Shown here piece after piece: positions 15,413 to 24,700 of a DNA stretch of 44,684 nucleotides (the stretch's first letter is position 1; each line of letters opens with the position of its first letter). The notes under the pieces were generated by a model. That model was given only the letters and a program-made list of their open reading frames with translations. It was not told where the DNA came from and made no database searches. The stretch is from Eubacteriales Family XIII. Incertae Sedis bacterium (GTDB lineage Bacteria > Bacillota > Clostridia > Peptostreptococcales > Anaerovoracaceae), in contig JAISTX010000016.1 of assembly GCA_031272365.1 (NCBI GenBank), positions 1 to 44,684 on the forward strand. Direction: 5' to 3'. A program made the position numbers and the translations under genes.

Positions 15413-16375
15413 CTACATCGCGAGGGTCCTCGCGAGGTCGATCAGGTCTTCGACGGACCGCTTCTTCAGCTTGAGGGCCTTCTCGATGTCGTGGACGGCG
15501 ATCTGCCCGCCCTGCATGCCGATGGCCTTGCCGGACACGCCCTTGTGGAGCAGCTTCACGGCCTCGTTGCCGACGATGCTCGCGAGCAGGCGGTCCTGCG
15601 CCGTCGGCGAGCCGCCGCGCTGGATGTAGCCGAGGATCGCGACCTTCACGTCGAGCCCCGTGCGCTTCGTGATCTCCTCGTCGAGGATGTTGCTGTCGAT
15701 GTCGACGCCCTCCGCCTTGACGATGATCGACGAGCCCTTGCCCTTGTTGCGGCTTTCGATGAGCTGGCGGCAGACGTCGTCGAGGTCCACGGGGACCTCG
15801 GGGACGAGGATGATCTCGGCGCCGCCCGTGATGCCCGCGTAGATGGCGATGTCGCCGCACTCGCGCCCCATGACCTCGATGATCGTGGTGCGCTCGTGCG
15901 CCTGGCTCGTGTCGCGCACGTTGCTGATTGCGGAGAGCGCGGTGTTGACCGCCGTGTCGAACCCGATGGTGAAATCCGAGAAGGGCAGGTCGTTGTCGAT
16001 CGTGCCGGGCAGGCCGATCACGTGCACGCCGGCTTTCTTCAAATCGACGGCGCCGGACAGGGAGCCGTTGCCCCCGATCACGACAAGCCCCTCGAGCTTG
16101 AAATTTTTCATCATGGCGACGGCGCGGTCAAACCCCTCCTTCGTCAGAAATGCTTCGCTGCGCGCCGTCTTGAGGATCGTGCCGCCGCGCTGGATCGTAT
16201 CGCTGACGTCGCGCGGCCCGAGCTGCTCGATATCCCCCGCGATGAGCCCGTCGTAGCCCCGCTCGATGCCGAAAACCTCCATGTCGAGGTAGGCGCCCGT
16301 CCGCACGACCGCCCGCACACATGCATTCATCCCAGGCGCATCGCCGCCACTTGTCAAAACACCAATTTTTTTCAT
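15413..16375 (-). CDS. pfkA: 6-phosphofructokinase, with Asn at the Mg-binding position
   Basis: A 320-residue PfkA of normal length, converting fructose-6-phosphate to fructose-1,6-bisphosphate. Motifs: GVLTSGGDAPGMN, QRGGTILKTAR, LPGTIDND with catalytic Asp127, IEVMGRECGD, and GYIQRGGSP. The Gly104 that marks ATP rather than pyrophosphate enzymes is kept. However residue 103, Asp in the usual GGDGS and a ligand of Mg-ATP, is Asn here (GGNGS, codon AAC), and PFSDFTIGF replaces the usual GTDYTIGF after TIDND. I believe GGNGS variants exist in some Clostridia but cannot check. AAGGAGAG precedes the ATG. Confidence 0.93.
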   Translation of the reverse strand: MKKIGVLTSGGDAPGMNACVRAVVRTGAYLDMEVFGIERGYDGLIAGDIEQLGPRDVSDTIQRGGTILKTARSEAFLTKEGFDRAVAMMKNFKLEGLVVIGGNGSLSGAVDLKKAGVHVIGLPGTIDNDLPFSDFTIGFDTAVNTALSAISNVRDTSQAHERTTIIEVMGRECGDIAIYAGITGGAEIILVPEVPVDLDDVCRQLIESRNKGKGSSIIVKAEGVDIDSNILDEEITKRTGLDVKVAILGYIQRGGSPTAQDRLLASIVGNEAVKLLHKGVSGKAIGMQGGQIAVHDIEKALKLKKRSVEDLIDLARTLAM

Positions 16376-16451
16376 CTTTACTTGCTCTCCTTTTTGGAAT
16401 AGTATATCATGTATCGCGTAGGCGAGAGTACTTTATATGCCAAGAAAATAG

Positions 16452-16480
16452 TTGACAAGTGGTGTCCACAATACTATTCT
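16452..16480 (+). promoter_or_regulatory. Promoter with overlapping palindrome (candidate Rrf2 operator)
   Basis: TTGACA (16452-16457), 17-bp spacer, TATTCT (16475-16480). The spacer holds the small palindrome GTGG-TGT-CCAC (16460-16470), placed so that a bound protein would block RNA polymerase. It is the only promoter before the Rrf2 gene, suggesting autoregulation of the whole redox operon. Confidence 0.65.
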
Positions 16481-16513
16481 ATACTTGGGATATAAAGAAT
16501 GAGGAGATCGAAT

Positions 16514-16921
16514 ATGTTGATAACGAGAGAAACGGATTATGCTATAAGGGCGCTGCGTGCCCTTGTATGCGGAGAGAAGAAGACGCTTGCAGCGATCTGC
16601 AAGGAAGAGACGATCCCACAACAGTTCGGCTACAAGATTTTAAAGAAGCTCGCAAACGCAGGGTATGTTACGATCAAGCGGGGCAAGGAAGGCGGCTATA
16701 TTATTTCGGAAGACTTTCCGAAGACCACCCTGCTTGATTTGACGAAGGTGATGGAGAGCCCTACCGACATCAGCCCCTGCGTTATCCCCGGCTATATTTG
16801 CGAGTCTCACCGCCCGAGCGAACGGCCATGCAAGGTAAACATCCAGCTGTCCGCGATGCAACAGGCGTTGAACGAAGAGTTGGGGTCAGTCAATTTGCTC
16901 GATTTGTTGAAAGAGGATTAG
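16514..16921 (+). CDS. Rrf2 family transcriptional regulator
   Basis: A 135-residue regulator from ATG 16514, preceded by GAGGAG. It starts MLITRETDYAIRALRAL, the Rrf2 signature, with a winged helix (IPQQFGYKILKKLANAGYVTIKRGKEGGYIIS). Three cysteines (CVIPGYICESHRPSERPCKV, about 91-108) are spaced roughly as the Fe-S ligands of IscR/NsrR-like members, so it may sense O2, NO or Fe-S status. It leads an operon with the acyl-CoA dehydrogenase fusion (15 bases on) and the flavodiiron protein, and probably controls them through the palindrome at 16460-16470. Confidence 0.9.
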   Translation: MLITRETDYAIRALRALVCGEKKTLAAICKEETIPQQFGYKILKKLANAGYVTIKRGKEGGYIISEDFPKTTLLDLTKVMESPTDISPCVIPGYICESHRPSERPCKVNIQLSAMQQALNEELGSVNLLDLLKED

Positions 16922-16936
16922 AGAGGAGGCATTCCA

Positions 16937-18847
16937 ATGTCATTCAAAACAACGGAGGAACATGAGGCGCTGAGATCGCAGATCCGCAAATTTGCGGAGC
17001 AGGAGGTGAAACCGCTTGCTTTCATGCTCGACCAGGAAAACCAATTCCCGGACGAGGCGGTGAAGCAGCTCGGTGAGATGGGCCTTCTCGGCATCCCCTA
17101 TGGGAAGGAGTACGGCGGCGCGGGGCTCGACTACATCAGCTACGCGATCGCGGTCGAGGAGCTGTCGCGCGTCGATGGGGGCACGGGCGTCATCCTGTCC
17201 GCGCATACGTCGCTCGGCTCGTGGCCGATCTACGAATACGGCACCGATGCCCAGAAGAAAAAATACCTGCCCGACCTGCTTTCGGGCAAGAAGCTCGGTG
17301 CGTTCGGGCTCACGGAGCCGAACGCGGGGTCCGATGCGGGGGGCACCGAGACCATCGCCGAGTTCAAGGGCGATTTCTACCTCTTGAACGGTGGGAAGAT
17401 CTTCATCACCAACGCGCCCATCGCAGAAACCTACGTTGTCTTCGCGGTCACGACGCCGGGCATCGGCACGAAGGGCATCAGCGCCTTCATCGTCGAGAAG
17501 GGCTGGGACGGCTTCACGTTCGGCGACCATTATGACAAGCTCGGCATCCGCAGCAGCTCGACGGCGGAGCTCATCTTCAACAACGTGAAGATCCCCAAGG
17601 ACAACCTGCTCGGCCAGGAGGGGCAGGGCTTCCGCATCGCGATGTCCACGCTCGACGGCGGGCGCATCGGCATCGCGGCGCAGGCGCTCGGTATCGCGCA
17701 GGGCGCGTTCGACAGCGCGCTGGAGTACTCGCGCGACCGCGAGCAGTTCGGCAAGCCGATCGCCTTCCAGCAGGCGGTGTCGTTCAAGCTCGCCGACATG
17801 GCGACGAAGATCCGCGCGGCGCGCATGCTCGTGTACAGCGCGGCGGAGCTGAAGCAGGCGCATGAGCCCTACGGCACGGAGTCCGCGATGGCCAAGCAGT
17901 ACGCGAGCGACATCGCGCTCGAGGTCACGAACGACGCGGTGCAGATTTACGGCGGCAACGGCTACCTGAAGGGCATGGACGTAGAGCGCATGTACCGCGA
18001 CGCGAAGATCACGACCATCTACGAGGGCACGAACGAGATCCAGCGCGTCGTCATCGCGGCCGCGCTCGTCGGGAAGCAGCCGAAGGCGGACATCTCCGGC
18101 GCGGCGGTGAAGAAGGCCCCCGGCGCGATCACGGGCGTGCGCAAGAGGCAGATCTTCTCGGAAGGGACGGCGGAGCAGAAGGTGGACGCGCTCGTCGAGG
18201 CGCTCAAGGCCGACGGCTTCGACTTCAGCATCGGCATCCCGATCGACACGCCGATCATCGACGCGGAGCGCGTCGTGTCCGTCGGCAAGAGCATCGGCGC
18301 GCGCGAGAACATGGCCTACGTCATCAACCTCGCGAAGGCGGCCGGCGCGGCGCTGGCCTCCTCGCGCCCCGTCGCGGAGACGCTGCGTTACCTGCCGCTG
18401 AACCGCTACGTCGGCATGTCCGGGCAGAAGTTCAAGGGCAACCTGTACATCGCGGTCGGCATCTCGGGCGCGGGCCAGCACCTGAAGGGCCTCAAGGAGG
18501 CCGGCACGATCGTGGCGATCAACAACAACCCGAAGGCAGGGATTTTCAAGAACGCGGACTATGGCATCCTGGGCGACCTCTTCGAGATCGTGCCGCTGCT
18601 GACGAAGGCGCTCGGCACGGGCGAGAAGACCCCGGCCCCGCCGATGGTCAAGATGAAGAAGCGCACGCCGAAGAAGCTGCCGCCCAACTACAAGGTTTAC
18701 GTATGCGGCGGCTGCGGCTTCGAGTACGACCAGGAGATCGGCGACCCGGACGGCGACATCCGCCCCGGCACGACATTCGACCAGCTCCCGGATACGTGGA
18801 TCTGCCCTGTCTGCGGGGAAGACAAATCCTCGTTTATTGTTGAGTAA
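16937..18847 (+). CDS. Acyl-CoA dehydrogenase / ETF-alpha FAD domain / rubredoxin fusion
   Basis: A 636-residue three-part protein. Residues about 1-380 are an acyl-CoA dehydrogenase: [25 protein letters not shown], and YEGTNEIQR with the catalytic Glu. Residues about 400-565 match the C-terminal FAD-binding half of ETF-alpha ([53 protein letters not shown]), without the N-terminal ETF half. Residues about 580-636 are a rubredoxin with CGGCG and [11 protein letters not shown]. Electrons could pass from acyl-CoA through FAD and FAD to the Fe(Cys)4 centre with no free ETF. The gene lies between an Rrf2 regulator and a flavodiiron protein, a natural rubredoxin oxidase. GAGAGGAGG precedes the ATG. 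Confidence 0.93.
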   Translation: MSFKTTEEHEALRSQIRKFAEQEVKPLAFMLDQENQFPDEAVKQLGEMGLLGIPYGKEYGGAGLDYISYAIAVEELSRVDGGTGVILSAHTSLGSWPIYEYGTDAQKKKYLPDLLSGKKLGAFGLTEPNAGSDAGGTETIAEFKGDFYLLNGGKIFITNAPIAETYVVFAVTTPGIGTKGISAFIVEKGWDGFTFGDHYDKLGIRSSSTAELIFNNVKIPKDNLLGQEGQGFRIAMSTLDGGRIGIAAQALGIAQGAFDSALEYSRDREQFGKPIAFQQAVSFKLADMATKIRAARMLVYSAAELKQAHEPYGTESAMAKQYASDIALEVTNDAVQIYGGNGYLKGMDVERMYRDAKITTIYEGTNEIQRVVIAAALVGKQPKADISGAAVKKAPGAITGVRKRQIFSEGTAEQKVDALVEALKADGFDFSIGIPIDTPIIDAERVVSVGKSIGARENMAYVINLAKAAGAALASSRPVAETLRYLPLNRYVGMSGQKFKGNLYIAVGISGAGQHLKGLKEAGTIVAINNNPKAGIFKNADYGILGDLFEIVPLLTKALGTGEKTPAPPMVKMKKRTPKKLPPNYKVYVCGGCGFEYDQEIGDPDGDIRPGTTFDQLPDTWICPVCGEDKSSFIVE

Positions 18848-18862
18848 GGAGGTATATGAAGA

Positions 18863-20092
18863 ATGCAAATCACAAGAAAGGTCACGGATGACCTGTACTG
18901 GGTCGGTACAAACGAACACAGGCTCCATCTGTTTGAGAATATCCACCCGATCCCCCGCGGGGTATCGTACAACGCCTACCTTCTGTTCGACGAGAAGACC
19001 TGCCTGTTCGACACGGTCGACTGGGCCGGCTGCCGGCAGTTCCTCGAGAACGTGGAGGGCCTCCTGAACGGCAAGCCGCTCGACTACCTGCTCATCAACC
19101 ACCTCGAGCCCGACCACGCGGCCTCGATCGACGAGATCCTCGTGCGGCACCCGGAGACGAAGGTCATCAGCAACGAGAAGGCGTTCATGCTCATGCACCA
19201 GTACGGCTTCCACATCGACGGCGAGGGCCGCCAGATCGAGGTCAAGGAAGGCGACACGTTCAGCTTCGGCACGCACACGGTCACCTTCGTGGCGGCGCCG
19301 ATGGTGCACTGGCCGGAGGCGATGGTCACGCTCGACCTGACGAACGGCGTGCTGTTTTCCGCGGACGCGTTCGGCACGTTCGGCGCGACGGACGGCCACC
19401 TCTGGGCGGACGAGGTGCCGTTCAAGGAGAGCGAGTGGCTCGACGACGCGCGCCGCTACCTCGTCAACATCGTCGGCAAATACGGCCCGCACATCCAGCT
19501 GCTCCTCGGCAAGGCGTCCACGGTCCTGGACAAGATCAAGATCGTCGCCCCGCTGCACGGGCCGCTCTGGAAGGCCAACGAGAACCTGCTCTGGTTCATC
19601 GGCAAATACGACAAGTGGAGCAAGTATGAGCCGGAGGAGCAGGGCATCCTCGTCATTTACTCGTCGATGTACGGCAACACGGAGGCCGCCATCATGAACC
19701 TCACGAACAGGCTGTCGGAGAAGGGCTTCTACAACTACAAGGTGTACGACGTCTCCTCGACCCACGTGAGCTACCTGATCTCGGAGACCTTCAAGTACAG
19801 CCACATCGTGCTCGGGGCGGTCACGTACAACCTCGGCATCTACCCGCCGATGCACGACTACCTGATGGACCTGAAGGCCCTGAACGTGCAGAAGCGCACG
19901 TTTGCGATCATCGAGAACGGCTCATGGGCGCCGAAGGCGGGCGACCTCATCGAGGAATTCCTCAATGACGAGCTGAAGGAGATGACGGTGCTCTCCGGCC
20001 GCGTCACCGTGAACTCGTCCGTGAACGAGAGCGGCGACCGCGAGATCGAGGATCTGGCGGATTCGCTCATCGAATCCGTCAACGAAGGGTAA
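18863..20092 (+). CDS. FprA-type flavodiiron protein (rubredoxin:O2/NO reductase)
   Basis: A 409-residue A-type flavoprotein. The diiron ligands are all visible: HLEPDH (H-x-E-x-D-H, about 83), VHWPEAM (His), FSADAFG (Asp) and APLHGPLW (His). The C-terminal flavodoxin domain shows IVIYSSMYGNTEAAI... as ILVIYSSMYGNTE (FMN phosphate loop) and IENGSWAPKAG. Family members reduce O2 to water or NO to N2O using electrons from rubredoxin. The preceding gene ends in a rubredoxin domain and stops 15 bases before this start, so the pair is very probably a functional unit. AAGGAGG supplies the ribosome site. A strong terminator follows at 20105. Confidence 0.95.
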   Translation: MQITRKVTDDLYWVGTNEHRLHLFENIHPIPRGVSYNAYLLFDEKTCLFDTVDWAGCRQFLENVEGLLNGKPLDYLLINHLEPDHAASIDEILVRHPETKVISNEKAFMLMHQYGFHIDGEGRQIEVKEGDTFSFGTHTVTFVAAPMVHWPEAMVTLDLTNGVLFSADAFGTFGATDGHLWADEVPFKESEWLDDARRYLVNIVGKYGPHIQLLLGKASTVLDKIKIVAPLHGPLWKANENLLWFIGKYDKWSKYEPEEQGILVIYSSMYGNTEAAIMNLTNRLSEKGFYNYKVYDVSSTHVSYLISETFKYSHIVLGAVTYNLGIYPPMHDYLMDLKALNVQKRTFAIIENGSWAPKAGDLIEEFLNDELKEMTVLSGRVTVNSSVNESGDREIEDLADSLIESVNEG

Positions 20093-20104
20093 TAGAAAAA
20101 TTAT

Positions 20105-20143
20105 AAAAAAAGTGGTTCCTTTTTGCGAGGAATCGCTTTTTTT
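20105..20143 (+). terminator. Intrinsic terminator of the redox operon
   Basis: A 15-bp stem with two G-T pairs (AAAAAAAGTGGTTCC with GGAATCGCTTTTTTT), nine-base loop, and U-tract in the descending arm, 13 bases after the flavodiiron stop. Confidence 0.85.
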
Positions 20144-20147
20144 GTGA

Positions 20148-20153
20148 TAGAAT
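20148..20153 (+). promoter_or_regulatory. Candidate -10 for a leaderless sigI message
   Basis: TAGAAT (or overlapping GATAGA) lies seven bases before the sigI ATG, right after the terminator; TTGCGA at 20123-20128 could be the -35. No ribosome site exists between -10 and ATG. Confidence 0.4.
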
Positions 20154-20160
20154 ACCTTTA

Positions 20161-20913
20161 ATGCGTGCAGAAGGACAAAAATACATAGTCTCTGATTCGG
20201 ACTTTGAAGTCCGCGGGAGGCCAGATGTCGCAAAGCGTTCGGACGAGCTGATCGCGAAGAACAAGGCCTTCATCATCGGCTGCGTGCGCAAACACGCCTT
20301 CGGGCCGATCGAGGAGAACCGCTTCGACGAGCTGGTCTCCATCGGCATGACCGCGTTCTACGAGGCGCTCGAGACCTACGACGCCGGCAAGGGGCATTTC
20401 TACCCGTTCGCCGAGATGATCATCCGCAGGCGGATCATCGACGAGACGCGGCGGGTGCACAAGGAAGGCAACCTCATCTACCTCGGCGACATCGAGAGCG
20501 ACCGGGAGCGCGAAGAGGGGGAAGGCCCCAGGCCGATCGACATCATCTCCGTGGAGCGCCACCAAAGGGACGCGGAGCGGCTCTCGCTGGCGGAGGAGAT
20601 CCTCCGCTATTCGGAAACGCTGAAGCAGCACGGGCTCACGTTCCAGGATCTCGTCAAGCACTCCCCGAAACACGCGGCGCTGCGCAAGGACTACGAGGTG
20701 ATCCTGCGCGCGATCCTGTCGAACCCGGGCGCCGTCCACTCCATCCTCGTGAAGAGGATTTTCCCTGTCAAGAAAATACAGGAAATAACGCAAATACCCC
20801 GAAAAAAAATCGAGCGCGCACGAATCTATATGATATCGGCGGTATTGATCGCAACAGGGGAAGGCTTCGAGGGGTTGCGTGAATACCTGCCTTGCGTGAG
20901 GGAAGTACTATAA
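20161..20913 (+). CDS. sigI: RNA polymerase sigma factor SigI
   Basis: A 250-residue sigma factor of the SigI family. Region 2 is seen in NRFDELVSIGMTAFYEALETYDAGKGHF...MIIRRRIIDETRR. The family-specific C-terminal DNA-binding domain ends KKIQEITQIPRKKIERARIYMISAVLI, followed by GFEGLREYL. SigI proteins answer heat or, in cellulolytic Clostridia, extracellular polysaccharides, through a membrane RsgI partner, which is the next gene (10-base gap). No ribosome site precedes the ATG, and a -10-like element ends seven bases before it, so the message may be leaderless. A likely target is the large surface protein gene just downstream. Confidence 0.92.
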   Translation: MRAEGQKYIVSDSDFEVRGRPDVAKRSDELIAKNKAFIIGCVRKHAFGPIEENRFDELVSIGMTAFYEALETYDAGKGHFYPFAEMIIRRRIIDETRRVHKEGNLIYLGDIESDREREEGEGPRPIDIISVERHQRDAERLSLAEEILRYSETLKQHGLTFQDLVKHSPKHAALRKDYEVILRAILSNPGAVHSILVKRIFPVKKIQEITQIPRKKIERARIYMISAVLIATGEGFEGLREYLPCVREVL

Positions 20914-20923
20914 GAGGGGGACG

Positions 20924-21631
20924 ATGAAGGCACTCATTCTCGAACTGGAGAAACGCCATGCGCTCGTGCTCACTGAGCAGGGCTTTTTTCTTCGCGTCCA
21001 TCGCGATCCGGAGCATACAATAGGGGCGGAGATCGAATGCGAAGCCGCGTTGTCTGCGGGCGGTGCCGGGGCCCGTGCATATGGGAGGGCAATGCGGCAG
21101 GCGCTGGCGACGGCGGCATGCATCGCGCTCATCCTCGGAAGCTATATTTTCTGCAATACTTGGGAGACCGCCGACTACACCGTGTACATGGACATCAACC
21201 CGGGCATCCGGGTCGAGGTGAACAGCCTCGGGCGCATGATCGCGGTGGACCCGGTCAACCAGGACGCGGTCGGCTTCCTGGAGGAAGTCGATATGAAGGG
21301 GGATCTCGTGACGGGCCTGAAGACCGCCGCGCAGGAGGCCAGCGAACGCGGGCTCGTGCAGAAGGGCGGCATCGGCGTCGCCGTCGTCGCGGACGACACG
21401 GAGAAGATGCGCGCCATCACGGACACGGTCGAGAGCGCGCTGCCGTTCGTGCAGCTCAGCTTCGTCTACCTGACGCCCGAGGAGGAGCAGGCCGCCTACG
21501 AGGAAGGGATCGCGCCCGTGCGCTGGAAGATGGCGCAGGAGGTCGCGGCGCAGCACCCGGAGATCGACAGCGATATCGCCGTGCAGCTGGAGAGGGACTA
21601 CCTGTTCGCGCTCTACCGCGGCGAAATATAA
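20924..21631 (+). CDS. rsgI: RsgI-type anti-sigma-I factor, short form
   Basis: A 235-residue membrane protein. The N-terminal cytoplasmic part (MKALILELEKRHALVLTEQGFFLRV) is the RsgI N domain that binds SigI. A membrane segment follows (ALATAACIALILGSYIFC, about 65-82). Outside is the conserved juxtamembrane domain YTVYMDINPGIRVEVNSLGRMI; RsgI self-cleaves between the Asn and Pro of this motif. The remaining 130 residues are charged and lack any carbohydrate-binding or hydrolase module of the kind found in Clostridium thermocellum RsgI proteins, so the signal it senses is unclear. AGGGGG precedes the ATG. Confidence 0.9.
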   Translation: MKALILELEKRHALVLTEQGFFLRVHRDPEHTIGAEIECEAALSAGGAGARAYGRAMRQALATAACIALILGSYIFCNTWETADYTVYMDINPGIRVEVNSLGRMIAVDPVNQDAVGFLEEVDMKGDLVTGLKTAAQEASERGLVQKGGIGVAVVADDTEKMRAITDTVESALPFVQLSFVYLTPEEEQAAYEEGIAPVRWKMAQEVAAQHPEIDSDIAVQLERDYLFALYRGEI

Positions 21632-21662
21632 TCTCCAAAAAAAAGAATATTTTTATCAAATC

Positions 21663-21691
21663 ACCCCAAATACGGTGTCTTTTCGTTCGAA
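21663..21691 (+). promoter_or_regulatory. Candidate SigI-dependent promoter
   Basis: ACCCCAAA (21663-21670) and CGAA (21688-21691) resemble the C-rich/A-rich -35 and CGAA -10 reported for SigI promoters. The site is about 47 bases before the large surface protein gene and just after rsgI. Spacing of 20 bases from the C-run to CGAA should be compared with known sites. Confidence 0.45.
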
Positions 21692-21737
21692 TTCTTCTAT
21701 ATATGAGGTAGAAAGAAAATAGGGGAGACTGTGTTGG

Positions 21738-24700
21738 ATGTTGACCAGGAGAGTAAAGACTGTCATATTGGCTGCTATGCTTTTTTCCTTCTACTCCTTT
21801 CCGCTCGGCGCTTGGGCGGAGGACGGAGAGAATGGCATCGGCGATGCGGGGGGCACTTCACCGGCGCCGGTTTTGGAAGAGCCTGCGGAGCCGTCGGAGC
21901 CGGGGGAATATCCGGCGGAACCGCAGGTATCTTTATACACAGAGGTAGGGGCGCAGCCGCAGGAGGCCTATGGTCTCACCATTCGGTTTGAAGCGGACCC
22001 GAACCCGGAGCAGCTTGAATATCCGGAAAGTGTTCAAGCCATCGGGGAAGGAGACAGCTTCACGTATCCCGCGCCGGCCATCGCGGGTTACGAGCCTTCG
22101 GGCATCGAGGTGATGATCAGTGGCAAATGGGTGGATCCTGCGGCTGCGGGGATATCCCTCGGCACGGGGGGGTCGGATTTCCCGATCACCGGGACGATGC
22201 CGGACGGCGACACGGTCATCGTCGTCAAGTACAAGGCGACAGCTACCTCATTCACAGCGCATTATTTTTTCCAAAAGCTATCCGAGGACGGCACGCTGGG
22301 CTACGTCGAGGACGCGGCCTACAAGCATGTCTACGAAGGGCGGGAGCCCGGCGCGTCCATCCCGGCGAAGGACGTGCTGCTCGGGTCGGGCGGGAACGCG
22401 GAAATCCCGGTCGGCTACTATCTCGCGCCGGGCACGCCGACGGGCGACGGCAGCGTCGGCACGGTCGTGCCGAACGGCAAGACCTCGATCAACCTCTACT
22501 ACAATTTGAAAAACTACTCCGTGCAGTTCCACGCCCGCGACGGGGAATTGAAGGGGACGCCGGGGAAGGACTCGCTCCTGTCCGGGATCGGGGGCGTTTT
22601 CGGGGAGCGGCGCACGGTCACCACGACGCCGCCCGTGCCGGTCGCGCCCGCGGGCAGCGTGCATTTCGCGGGCTGGTACCTCTCGGAGGCGGACGCGATC
22701 GCGGTGGAAAACGGGGAGACGGGGATCCCGTCCATCGCCGAGGTCGTCTTCGGCTACCGGGCGGACACGGGCTTTACGGAGCCGGCCACTACGGCGGAGG
22801 GCCAGAATCTGCAGCTCTACGCGGCCTGGACGAAGGCCGATCAGATCGTCTACCGCGTCAATTATTATTTGCGGGACATCGGGAAGACGGGCGCGAAGGC
22901 GGACGACTATTCCCTCGCCGAAACCTCGGCGGAGGGCTACAGCGCGCGTTATGACGACAAGGACGCGCTGACGTGGGAGACCCTGCCCGAGGGGGCGCAG
23001 AAGGGCTTCACCGGCTTCACGCACGACAAGACGGGCGCGGCGCTGGACGGGCTGGTCTACAACGAGGACGGCTCGTGGACGTACAATGCGTACTACACGC
23101 GCAACACGTACACGCTGAAGGCGTACCGGTGGATCTGGGCCGTGGGGCAGATCCTCGACCAGGGCGACGGCACGCGCTACACAAACCACCCGATCACGCT
23201 GACGTTTGAGTATGGGGCGCCGACGGACCGTTTCTGGATCCAGCAGGGCGCGGACAACCGGCCGTGGTCGACCGAGCGGAACAAGAGCGGAGAGGTGCAG
23301 ACGCAGACGCGGGGGCAGTACACGATCCCGGCCGTCATGCCCGACCCGGCGACGGTGAACGACGACGACCCGCCGGGGATGACGGCGGACGACGACGCGC
23401 GGACGCTGACGATCTGGGAGTATATGACGGGGCTTTCGACGGGTTTGAGCGTGCACGCCTCCGTGGATATTTACGTCGAGAACGTTTCGGGGGCGTTTGA
23501 GCCGGACCAGGAGAGCCCGCGGCGCGTGACGTTCAGGACCTCGCAGCTGCCGGGGTTCGCCCCGCAGGAGGGCGCGGCGCCTTACCCGCTCCCCGATGAG
23601 GCGGATTTGGCTTCCGCCCTCGCGCCGTTCCGCGAGGAGACGATGCCGGGGTTCTACCTCGTCACGGAGGGGGAAAACGCGTCCAGCACGGAGTTTGCGC
23701 CGAATGTGGACGCCGGGCAGCGGCATGGGTATTTCCGCGTGTCCTCCAGCGAGTGGGGGGCCAAGCTGACGCCGGCCTTCACTGCGCGCCTGTACTATGA
23801 GCGCAAGACGACGACCGTCAATTTCTGGGTCGGCGACCGGCCGGAGGGGACGCCGTACGCGACGCTCTCCGGGAAGTACGAGACGCCGGTGCCGCTGGAC
23901 AAGGTGGCGGCGCCGCACCGGGACGGCTACACGTTTGCCGGCTGGTACACGAAGCCGGCCGAGAGCGGCAGCGCGCCCGCCAGCATCGCGACGTTCCCGT
24001 CCGCCTCGGTGACCGATGTCTACGCGAAGTGGGAGGCGGCCTCCTACTACACGGTGATCTTCGACTACGGCTGGGAGGGCGCGAAGCCTTCGCAAAATTC
24101 GCTGATCGTCACCCCGGGCCTGATCCTCGGCGGGGAAAACCCCATCGGGGCGGCCTACTGGGATGCCGAAAACCCGCGCTTCCCGGCGCGGGAGGGGTAT
24201 ACCTTCACCGGCTGGTACGCCGACGGGGCGAGCACGCCGTTCGATTTTGCGGTCACGCCGATCTGGAACAACATCACGCTCCACGCGCGCTGGGCCGGCC
24301 CGGTCAGCTACACGATCCACTATGTGAAGCTCGACGCGCAGGGGGAGCTGGATGGCCCGTATGCGGAGGACATCGTGATCTCGGGCGAGATATCCAACCT
24401 CGCGATCGCGCTCGCGCAGCCGCCGGGGCAGCGCCTTGCCCCGGGCGTGGAGGCCGGGGACTATCTGCCGACCGAGCAGGCCAAGATGTTCACGTTCGAG
24501 CCGGGGGGCGGCGAGCTGACGTTCTACTTCCGCCTCAAGGGGGCCATCCCGTACAAGGTCGAGGCTCTGCTGTCGACGATGTCCGGCGAGAAGGTGCTCG
24601 ACTCGGTGGACGGGTATACGGAAAACTCGATGGTGCTCGTCAGCGCGCTCGATTTCGATTCCGAGGAGCTGAAGGGCTTCGCGCTCGCGCCCGGGCAGCC

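Noticed and set aside
16940-19855. 971-codon minus-strand open frame
   Set aside because: Shadow of the acyl-CoA dehydrogenase fusion and flavodiiron genes caused by high GC at third codon positions; Arg/Val/His-rich, no domains.
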